A stretch of 64,000 nt of DNA from Chlorobiota bacterium (GTDB taxonomy: Bacteria; Bacteroidota; Ignavibacteria; OLB7). The position numbers and the translations under genes are program-made. Below are positions 49,118-55,856 of the stretch, piece after piece. The stretch lies in contig JAEUSP010000069.1 of NCBI GenBank assembly GCA_016788565.1, positions 1 through 64,000 on the forward strand. The letters run 5' to 3'. Under the pieces are notes generated by a model, which saw only the letters and a list, made by a program, of their open reading frames with translations, was not told the DNA's origin and made no database searches. How positions within the stretch are numbered: the first letter of the stretch is position 1; each line of letters opens with the position of its first letter.

Positions 49118-49393
49118 ATGTTCGGCAAAAAGAAATCAACAACCGCCCCGCAGCAACCGGAACAGGTTCCTATCCCGATTTCCATCCCGATACTGAACGG
49201 GCAGGCGGTGCTAACGCTGGATGAGCAGTTGGAGCTTGAAACGCGCAACTGCCCCACATGCGGCTACGTCATCACCAACCCGATGAACGACCGCTGCCCC
49301 CGCTGCTTTGGCCTGGTTCCGTTAAGCGAACACACCAACTGCGGCGAGTGCTCGCACCAAGGAAATTGCACCTACGCCGGGCGGACGCACTAA
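49118..49393 (+). CDS. Cys-rich zinc-ribbon-like small protein in the feo operon
   Basis: This 91-residue protein is charged at the N-terminus (MFGKKKSTT). It carries CPTC, CPRC, CGEC and a final Cys within the last ~45 residues (CPTCGYVITNP, RCPRCFGLVPL, NCGECSHQGNC). The arrangement could bind Zn or an Fe-S cluster. It starts 30 bp after the feoB stop and 3 bp before the MFS gene, so it probably belongs to the feo operon. It occupies the position that FeoC has in enterobacteria but is not similar to FeoC. No function is known. Confidence 0.75.
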   Translation: MFGKKKSTTAPQQPEQVPIPISIPILNGQAVLTLDEQLELETRNCPTCGYVITNPMNDRCPRCFGLVPLSEHTNCGECSHQGNCTYAGRTH

Positions 49394-49396
49394 GCC

Positions 49397-50641
49397 ATGC
49401 CAACCGATTCTTCCTCGCTTCTTTCCCGCCGGTTCCCTGCGCTGACGCACCGCGACTTCCGGTTGCTCTGGTTTGGGCAGATCGTTTCCATCGCCGGATC
49501 GCAGATGCAGAACGTGGCAATCTTCTACCAGATTGACGCGATTACTCACTCCAAAACAATGCTGGCGTTGGTGGGGCTTGTTCGGTTTGTTCCGATTGTG
49601 GTGTTTGCGCTGATTGGCGGCGTGGTGGCCGATGCACGCAACCGCCGTGGGATCATGTTCATCACCCAAAGCCTGATGATGGCCTCGGCAATCGGGCTTG
49701 GACTTGTCACCATGTTGGGCAGCGGCTTGGATGCGTGGACTCACTCCTGGATCATCCTTGGGCTAACCGGCCTTACCGCTGCGGCAGCCGCGTTCGACAA
49801 CCCCGCACGCCAAGCACTGATCCCCAACCTTGTCCCCCCGGAGCATCTTCCGAACGCGGTGAGCTTAAACACCACCATGTTCCAAGCGGCAATGATTATC
49901 GGGCCGGCGATGGCTGGGGTGCTGATTGGGCAAGTGGGGGTGAAAGGGGTCTATTGGATTAACGCTTCCACCTTCCTTGCGGTGATTGCCGCGCTGCTGC
50001 TGATGCGTGTTGTGGAGCAACACAGCTCCGAACGGCCCCAGATCAGCATGGCCGCAATGCTGGAAGGGCTGAAGTTCGTCCGCCGCGCCAGGGTGATTTA
50101 CTCCACCATGCTGCTCGATTTTTTCGCCACCTTCTTCTCCTCGGCCACCGCGTTGCTGCCAGTGTTCGCGCGCGAGGTACTGCATGTTGGGCCGGAGAAG
50201 TTAGGAATCCTGTACGCTGCCGAAGCGGTTGGTTCGCTGCTGGCGGGGATTGTGATGTCGTCGCTGGGTGATATTCGGCGGAAGGGGTGGGTGCTGCTTT
50301 GGTCGGTGGCGGCGTATGGCGCGGCCACGGCCATCTACGGTTTCTCGGCAGATTACTGGTTGTCGTTGCTGATGCTTGGGTTGGTGGGGGTGGGGGATTC
50401 GATCAGCACAGTGCTGCGGGTTTCCATCCGCCAACTGTTCACGCCGGATCATATTCGGGGCAGAATGACCTCGGTCAATATGATCTTTTTTATGGGCGGC
50501 CCACAGCTTGGGAACATGGAGGCGGGATTGCTGGCGGCTGCGGTCGGCGCGCCGATGTCGGTGGTGATTGGTGGGATTGCAACGGTGCTTCTGGTGGCTT
50601 TCACCGCGTGGCGATTTCCGGAGTTACGGAATTATGATTAA
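49397..50641 (+). CDS. MFS transporter (EntS/MFS_3-like)
   Basis: This 414-residue protein has about 12 membrane helices. It has the FRLLWFGQIVSIAGSQMQ start typical of the MFS_3 branch, motif A-like GGVVADARNRRGIM between helices 2 and 3, and a second-half start RVIYSTMLLDFFATFFSS. MFS_3 members export siderophores, macrolides or other small molecules. It begins 3 bp after the Cys-rich gene and so is likely cotranscribed with feoAB. The substrate is unknown. Confidence 0.9.
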   Translation: MPTDSSSLLSRRFPALTHRDFRLLWFGQIVSIAGSQMQNVAIFYQIDAITHSKTMLALVGLVRFVPIVVFALIGGVVADARNRRGIMFITQSLMMASAIGLGLVTMLGSGLDAWTHSWIILGLTGLTAAAAAFDNPARQALIPNLVPPEHLPNAVSLNTTMFQAAMIIGPAMAGVLIGQVGVKGVYWINASTFLAVIAALLLMRVVEQHSSERPQISMAAMLEGLKFVRRARVIYSTMLLDFFATFFSSATALLPVFAREVLHVGPEKLGILYAAEAVGSLLAGIVMSSLGDIRRKGWVLLWSVAAYGAATAIYGFSADYWLSLLMLGLVGVGDSISTVLRVSIRQLFTPDHIRGRMTSVNMIFFMGGPQLGNMEAGLLAAAVGAPMSVVIGGIATVLLVAFTAWRFPELRNYD

Positions 50642-50680
50642 GCCGGGGAAGCGGGGTGTTGGCGGGTGAGATTCACCAGG

Positions 50681-51124
50681 CTATTCTTCCTGCAAATGCT
50701 TAATCATCCGGAGTAGGTTGCTGTGGTTGGTGGCGGTGGTGTAATCAACATCATCCATCACCAAGTGGATGATATGAACCCCCAAGCCGCCGCGCCGCAT
50801 TTGCTCGAAGTAGCGGTTCATATCCAACTGTGGTAGCCCTTTGGGATTGAACGTTTTACCACGGTCGGTCAGGGAAATCACAAAGGAATCCTCCGATGTG
50901 CTGATCTCGAACTCGAACGACTGCGAGGGGTCGCCACCGTAGGAATGTTTGATGATGTTCGTGCAGGCTTCGTCAACGGCCAGGGCAAGCTGAAATGCGG
51001 TTTGCTCATCGAAGCCGAAGCGTAACGCCTCGGCCTCCACAATCTCACGGATGTGGTTTAGCTCTTCGGTGCGTGTTGGAACGTCTTGCCGGAAGCAGAT
51101 AGTATGATTGGGCTTGTTCTGCAT
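50681..51124 (-). CDS. Anti-sigma factor kinase (RsbW/SpoIIAB-like ATPase)
   Basis: This 147-residue protein is a HATPase_c_2 (GHKL) domain. The N-box is AFQLALAVDEACTNIIKHSY, the G1 is ISLTDRGKTFNP (DxG), and the end has RRGGLGVHIIHLVMDDVDY (G2-type GLG). RsbW-type proteins bind a sigma factor and phosphorylate a STAS antagonist. ATG 51124 is chosen, just after the STAS gene stop (7 bp), so they are one operon. The sigma factor it would bind is not in the window. Confidence 0.9.
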   Translation of the reverse strand: MQNKPNHTICFRQDVPTRTEELNHIREIVEAEALRFGFDEQTAFQLALAVDEACTNIIKHSYGGDPSQSFEFEISTSEDSFVISLTDRGKTFNPKGLPQLDMNRYFEQMRRGGLGVHIIHLVMDDVDYTTATNHSNLLRMIKHLQEE

Positions 51125-51131
51125 GCTGCTG

Positions 51132-51497
51132 TTAGCCAATCGTCTCGTTAGGCTCGATGAACCGTTGCCGTGCTTGGTGCTCGTCATCGTAAATCTCATA
51201 CAGCATCGGGAACCCTAACAGGTCGAAGACGTTATAGACTTTTGGCGACATCCCCGCCAGCTTGATATCCCCCTGATTGCCACGAACGTCCTCGATAAAC
51301 GCCATAAACACCCCCAACCCCGCGCTGGAGATATAGGTGAGGTCCCGAAAATTGACAATGATGTTGTAGTTCTGGTCGCTGACCAACCGCTGCAAGGTTT
51401 GCTCAAGCTGGGGCGCGGTGTGGGCATCCAGATATCCGTTAAGGTCAACAACCTGCGTGGGCGGATTGTCGCGGATGGCTACCGTAAACTGGCTCAT
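51132..51497 (-). CDS. Anti-sigma factor antagonist (STAS domain)
   Basis: This 121-residue STAS protein has VVDLNGYLDAHTAPQLEQTL, then IIVNFRDLTYISSAGLGVFMAFIEDV with the phosphorylatable Ser (ISSAG), and DIKLAGMSPKVYNVFDLLGF. The phosphorylated form is inactive and the dephosphorylated form binds the anti-sigma kinase. It is encoded between the kinase and phosphatase genes. ATG 51497 starts the conserved part; the earlier frame overlaps the phosphatase gene. Confidence 0.9.
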   Translation of the reverse strand: MSQFTVAIRDNPPTQVVDLNGYLDAHTAPQLEQTLQRLVSDQNYNIIVNFRDLTYISSAGLGVFMAFIEDVRGNQGDIKLAGMSPKVYNVFDLLGFPMLYEIYDDEHQARQRFIEPNETIG

Positions 51498-51535
51498 GTT
51501 GTTGCTGTTGAAAAAGAAAAGTTCATTCTGAAGAA

Positions 51536-53650
51536 CTACCGCCACCGAAGCACAACCAGTGTGCTGTCATCTACAAGGCTTTCGCCGTCGGTAAACTTAT
51601 TGATTCCCTGGAAGATTGCATCACGCATTTCTTGGCTGGAGGGCTGGGCGGCGGCTTGCTCCACAATCATCCGCAATCGTTCGTACTCTAGCTCCTCTCC
51701 CTCAGGGTTTCTGGCTTCGGGAAGCCCGTCGCTGAAGAATATGGCGTAATCCCCTCGCTCAAATTTCACCACTTCCTCCTGCAAAACACGTTGGAACAAT
51801 GCTGGCTTGGCAATTCCCAAGCCGATTCCGGGCGACCGTGTGAACCGCGCCTTCCCTTGCTGCACCACCAACGTGGGGCAGTGGCCGGCGCGGGCAATCC
51901 GAAGCGTCCGCTCTTCATCAATAATTTGCACACAGGTCATGGTGACAAACCAACGGTTGTCAATCGTTCCGTGCAAGGCGTGGTTCACCTTTGTCAAGAA
52001 TTCTTTTGGCGTTGCGCAGGCCCCGGAAAAGGCTTGCACAATCCCCTTCACCATCCCCATGTAGAGCGCGGCGCTGGCCCCTTTTCCGGAAACATCGGCC
52101 ACCACAATCCCGATGGTGTGGTCGCTGAAGGCAAGGGTGTCGTAGTAATCGCCCCCCACAATGCTGGCCGGTTCCGATTCGGCATGGACTTCGTGGAAAA
52201 CGCTGTTCGGCATGGTTTTGGGAAGCAGTTGCAGCTGAAGCGTGCGGGCAATCAGCATCTCCTGCTCGAACCGTTCCCGCTCGAACGAGCGTTGGATCAG
52301 TCGCGATTGCTCGATGGCCAGCGCAATCTGGTGCGCGACGACTTCAAGGATCGTCAGATGCTCGCGGTCGAACCCGAAGACTTGCTCCTTGGCCACAAAC
52401 AATGTTCCAATCAGCTTGTTGCCGGAACGAAGCGGGGCCGCCGCAACGGAGCGAAGTGCGCGGGTTGTTCCGTTTTTCAGCGCCCAACGCCCTTCTCCGG
52501 TTTGGCCAATCATCTCCACCCGTTCGTTGTTTCGCACCGCTTCGCCGATGGTGTGCTGGCGTGTGGCGCGCGCGTTCATCAACGCTTGGGCGACGGTTGC
52601 CGGAAGTTTCGGCGAAGTGCCGTACAGCAGTTCGCGGGTTCCCCCCTCGCCCAACTCAATCCACGCAGCCTGGCTTCGGGTGACATCGCAGGTAATGGCG
52701 ATTGCGGTGTCGGTAAGGTCCTTGCTGTCGAACGATTCGGTAAGAAGCCGCGCAAAGTTTGCCAGCGAACTCACCTCGATATTCCGCCGGTCAATCGCCT
52801 CGGCGGTGGGAAGCGCAAGCATGGCATTAAAGAACACCGTTACCTGGGTCACCAGCATCGAGACGATGATGCCGAACGTGAGCGAAAGCAGCCCTGGGAA
52901 GAATGCGTAGAGCGACGAAGCCATTTCGGTGCTTTCCGGCATCAGCGGAATGCAGGCGATTCCCCCCACAAGTGCCCACCCTAACAGTTTCTGTTTTTGC
53001 CGCTTCCGCAAGTTCACAATCCAGCCACCCCGCACCGAAAGCAAAAAAGCCATTACCCCCAGCATCCCACTTAACACGTAGGAGACTTCGCGGACATCTT
53101 GCAAATCGCCAAAGAAGGCCACGAATATCGGGATCACCACCAGCACAGCAAGGCCGTAGGAGTAGCCAAGCGCAATTTTAGACGGAGCCAATTTTGAGCG
53201 GTAGCGGTACAGTCGCAACACCCCTTCGGCAACCAGCGGGACCGCAACGTAGGCCACCAACGCCACCAACCGCCCAACAATGAAGGACCAGATATTGGTC
53301 AGCGTGCGGTAGTCATTGGAAGTAAAAATCACCAAATATGCAATCAGCCCACAGATGCCGGCGGCGGCAGTAATCAGGGTGATCTGAACGTAGGTTTCGT
53401 AGGCTTCGTTATCGCTGGCGATATCTTCCGGCTGAAATAATCGGGCAGCAAAGGGGAGGAATCCAAACAGCGGGAACAGAGTGCGGAAGAAGCCATGACC
53501 GGCATCTAACGGGTCGGTAAAATTCAGCGTGGCAAGGTCGTACAGCAGCACGCAAACCCAGGCGGCAACAATCGCCACGATTGAAACCGCACGGCTCCAT
53601 CGTGGCAGTTCAATAGTTCTGGACAGAAATTTTTGCCTGGTTTTGCTCAT
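51536..53650 (-). CDS. SpoIIE-type PP2C phosphatase with membrane helices and GAF domain
   Basis: This 704-residue protein has six to eight N-terminal membrane helices (~20-270), a GAF domain (~290-450: SLANFARLLTESFDSKD to EVVAHQIALAIEQSRL), a linker helix, and a SpoIIE/RsbU-type PP2C phosphatase. The phosphatase motifs are GGDYYDTLAFSD and GIVVADVSGKGASAALYMGM, RIARAGHCPTLV, GIGLGI, FFSDGLPEARN, and the final DDSTLVVLRW. It should dephosphorylate the STAS antagonist in response to a signal sensed by the membrane or GAF part. It is the first gene of the three-gene partner-switching operon. Confidence 0.9.
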   Translation of the reverse strand: MSKTRQKFLSRTIELPRWSRAVSIVAIVAAWVCVLLYDLATLNFTDPLDAGHGFFRTLFPLFGFLPFAARLFQPEDIASDNEAYETYVQITLITAAAGICGLIAYLVIFTSNDYRTLTNIWSFIVGRLVALVAYVAVPLVAEGVLRLYRYRSKLAPSKIALGYSYGLAVLVVIPIFVAFFGDLQDVREVSYVLSGMLGVMAFLLSVRGGWIVNLRKRQKQKLLGWALVGGIACIPLMPESTEMASSLYAFFPGLLSLTFGIIVSMLVTQVTVFFNAMLALPTAEAIDRRNIEVSSLANFARLLTESFDSKDLTDTAIAITCDVTRSQAAWIELGEGGTRELLYGTSPKLPATVAQALMNARATRQHTIGEAVRNNERVEMIGQTGEGRWALKNGTTRALRSVAAAPLRSGNKLIGTLFVAKEQVFGFDREHLTILEVVAHQIALAIEQSRLIQRSFERERFEQEMLIARTLQLQLLPKTMPNSVFHEVHAESEPASIVGGDYYDTLAFSDHTIGIVVADVSGKGASAALYMGMVKGIVQAFSGACATPKEFLTKVNHALHGTIDNRWFVTMTCVQIIDEERTLRIARAGHCPTLVVQQGKARFTRSPGIGLGIAKPALFQRVLQEEVVKFERGDYAIFFSDGLPEARNPEGEELEYERLRMIVEQAAAQPSSQEMRDAIFQGINKFTDGESLVDDSTLVVLRWR

Positions 53651-53702
53651 GGGGCGGGCTTCTTCGGCAGCGTGTGGGAAAGGTTGCGCGGGGGATAGGG
53701 AG

Positions 53703-53739
53703 CTGAGGTAAGAACCGAATCAACTCAGTTCTCACCTCA
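53703..53739. terminator. Imperfect hairpin
   Basis: TGAGGTAAGAACCGA and TCAGTTCTCACCTCA can pair with a few mismatches. It lies between the end of the DUF4920 gene and the phosphatase gene (both minus), where a terminator is expected. Confidence 0.5.
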
Positions 53740-53757
53740 CCCCTTGCAATGCTCTGG

Positions 53758-54345
53758 TTACTCTACAATCATCACTCCATCGGCCACCATGGTGATAACC
53801 GATTGCGGGCCAGTAATCTCTTCCGGCTTGGGGCCATTTTTTGATTCCTCGGCGTAATGCTTGGCAACGTCTTCTTCAATCACCTCACGCTTCACCACCC
53901 CTTGCAGATAGACGGTACGCTCGTGCGAGTCCTTGGGCACAAAAAAGCCGTAGTCTTTGAACGTCACCCGCATGGTTCCGGCGTTATCGGTCACCACCAG
54001 CCAGCATCCTTTTTTCATGCAGACATCGGTGATGGTTCCGCGAACAAGAACGGTTTGGCCAAACTTTGCGGTGTCCTGCATTGCCGCGCTAACGGTGACG
54101 GCTGTTGCGGGGTCAATCGTAATTGGCGCGCCGAACGCCCGTTTGGCAGCGGTGTCGGCAAGGGCGTTCACAACTGTGGTCGGCGGGGGAAGCAAATCGG
54201 GATTGCCATTGGACGAAAAGCTGGTTGGCACCGATATCAGTGCCAGCAGTGTCGCGATTGAGTAGAGTACCATGCGGTTGACAAAAGTTTTTTTCAGATG
54301 TTCCCCAAACCGTCGGAAACGGGAAACGCTGCGTGTAATCGCCAT
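53758..54345 (-). CDS. DUF4920 domain-containing exported protein
   Basis: This 195-residue protein has a hydrophobic segment at ~26-45 (VLYSIATLLALISVPTSFS), then the DUF4920 pattern. That pattern is AFGAPITIDPATAVTVSAAM, GQTVLVRGTITDVCMKKGCWLVVTDNAGTMRVTFKDYGFFVP, and TVYLQGVVKREVIEEDVAKHYAEES. DUF4920 is an OB-like domain with a conserved KGCW motif found mainly in Bacteroidota; its function is unknown. The start could instead be ATG 54273 (MVLYS), which would put the signal peptide at the N-terminus. Confidence 0.85.
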   Translation of the reverse strand: MAITRSVSRFRRFGEHLKKTFVNRMVLYSIATLLALISVPTSFSSNGNPDLLPPPTTVVNALADTAAKRAFGAPITIDPATAVTVSAAMQDTAKFGQTVLVRGTITDVCMKKGCWLVVTDNAGTMRVTFKDYGFFVPKDSHERTVYLQGVVKREVIEEDVAKHYAEESKNGPKPEEITGPQSVITMVADGVMIVE

Positions 54346-54537
54346 TTTTGGCCTGCTTGCGCCTCCATCGTTTCCAGCAATCGGGAGTGGTTTTCAGACT
54401 CTCACATTGTCTGCGTGGGGCAAAATGGTAATTTTTCGGTTGCTGTCTTCCAGACCTGTCCAAAACTGCCATAGTTTACGGTACGGAAACGATGCCGCAG
54501 CCGGGTTCTACAACTCATGAAATTGAGAAAGTGATTT

Positions 54538-54936
54538 ATGCCACGTCGAGTAAAGCAAACGAAGTACATCACACTGGCCAACATGTGCGAGTTGTGTGCC
54601 AATCCAACAAAATTTGAACTGTTGGGCGAAGCCGCAGGGCAAGAAGAAGGGAAACGTTGGGCCAAATGTTCCAAATGCCACCACACAATGATGATTGATA
54701 TGTTGGTGGTGGAAGGTGAAAAACGGAGCACAAGAAAAGAAGTCACCGTTGCCGTGGAAGATTGCGTCCCATACTCCCCACGCCAGATTTACACCGTTGG
54801 CGATGCCATTTACCACAAGGCATGGGATGACGTTGGAACCGTCATCAGCAAAGAACTGACCTCCAAAGGGGGACAAGCCATTGTCGTCTCCTTCAACAAG
54901 GTTGGCGAAAAGCGGCTGATTGAAAATTTAGTCTGA
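54538..54936 (+). CDS. Zinc-ribbon protein with CarD-like C-terminal domain
   Basis: This 132-residue protein has a CELC...CSKC pair (spaced ~28 residues) for a zinc ribbon at ~17-50. The C-terminal ~55 residues read YTVGDAIYHKAWDDVGTVISKE...IVVSFNKVGEKRLIE, like a CarD or Tudor-type SH3 fold that binds RNA polymerase in CarD. The family is not named to my knowledge. It probably has a transcription-related role. A strong promoter is not visible in the 192-bp divergent gap upstream. Confidence 0.6.
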   Translation: MPRRVKQTKYITLANMCELCANPTKFELLGEAAGQEEGKRWAKCSKCHHTMMIDMLVVEGEKRSTRKEVTVAVEDCVPYSPRQIYTVGDAIYHKAWDDVGTVISKELTSKGGQAIVVSFNKVGEKRLIENLV

Positions 54937-55087
54937 GAACTCAGTCTGATCTGGGGCAGCCATTTCGGTATGGCCGCGCCCCACACTGCATATCTACGCC
55001 ATGTGGCAACCAGCAATGCTGCTGCCCACTGCCACAAGGAACTGTTTCCGTGAACACTCTATTCGATCCAAAGGGAGGTGAAATAGC

Positions 55088-55282
55088 TTGATCGGAGTGA
55101 CCATCCAAGAAGGTGAGTCCATTGACCGCGCACTGCGGCGCTTCAAGAAAAAATATGAGCGCGCAGGGGTGATTAAGGAGTACAAGCGCCGCACGGCCTT
55201 TACAAAGCCATCTATCAACAATCGCATGGCCCGCCTGAAGGCAATCCGCCGCCAGTTGCGCATCTCGCGCGAGATGGAGTAA
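55088..55282 (+). CDS. rpsU: Ribosomal protein bS21 (TTG start)
   Basis: This 64-residue protein is typical bS21: IGVTIQEGESIDRALRRFKKKYERAGVIKEYKRR, followed by a basic tail. The start is TTG 55088, fixed by the strong Shine-Dalgarno GGGAGGTGA with 6 nt spacing. bS21 is needed for initiation on leadered mRNAs. In some Bacteroidota relatives it helps to occlude the anti-SD, so a strong SD on its own gene may be a feedback signal; this is inference. Confidence 0.95.
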   Translation: MIGVTIQEGESIDRALRRFKKKYERAGVIKEYKRRTAFTKPSINNRMARLKAIRRQLRISREME

Positions 55283-55431
55283 CAACAACACAGCCATCGA
55301 ACGCGGCCAACAGCGAAGCAGGAACCAGAGTGCAACCCTGCATGGTTTATTGCTTTGCCGCAAGCGTTCTGGTGCGCTGATGTAGCCTCCGCTGCGGTTT
55401 CCAGAACCGTCTTTCCGCACACTCAACAGGA

Positions 55432-55761
55432 ATGAGCGAACAAAGGAGTCAAAGCGGTATGAATGATTTTGAGCAGAACTCCAACGACCAGCCTCCGCCA
55501 CAAGCGGTGGAGCGGTTGGTCACCAAAGGGAAAAGCGTGCTTGACCTCTGTATCGAACGGAACAAGCTGCTGTGCGTGAAGGGATTTATTGATTGCCAGA
55601 TTGAACGTGGCGGCGATTACGTCCGCGTGGTGGAGCAGATGGTTGGGCACATTGATGCCGAGCTTCAGCACACCACCGACCGCCACCGCCGCAAGCTGCT
55701 GATGGATCTTCAGGGATACGCAGCCCAGCAACTTCAAGCTGCCTCAGAAATTCCGGCATAA
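55432..55761 (+). CDS. Hypothetical protein, 109 residues
   Basis: The protein is mostly helical: a Gln/Asn/Pro-rich start, then VERLVTKGKSVLDLCIERNKLLCVKGFIDCQIERGG, and a C-terminal helix with HIDAELQHTTDRHRRKLLMDL. Three cysteines are present, but I see no family motif. It follows rpsU by 149 bp on the same strand. A convergent terminator hairpin (55798-55834) follows. Confidence 0.55.
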   Translation: MSEQRSQSGMNDFEQNSNDQPPPQAVERLVTKGKSVLDLCIERNKLLCVKGFIDCQIERGGDYVRVVEQMVGHIDAELQHTTDRHRRKLLMDLQGYAAQQLQAASEIPA

Positions 55762-55797
55762 CACGCATACGCCATTATCATAAAAACCTAACGCCAC

Positions 55798-55834
55798 AAT
55801 GGCCGCATGAAGCCCAATGCTTCTTGCGGCCATT
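55798..55834. terminator. Bidirectional terminator hairpin
   Basis: AATGGCCGCATGAAG (55798-55812) pairs with CTTCTTGCGGCCATT (55820-55834) with one mismatch and a 7-nt loop, between the 109-residue gene (+) and the Wzc gene (-). Confidence 0.75.
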
Positions 55835-55856
55835 GCTTATCAAGGCTTCCGCCAAG

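Noticed and set aside
51791-52984. Plus-strand frame of 397 codons over the SpoIIE phosphatase gene
   Set aside because: It is antisense to conserved GAF and PP2C motifs; composition is typical of a shadow frame.
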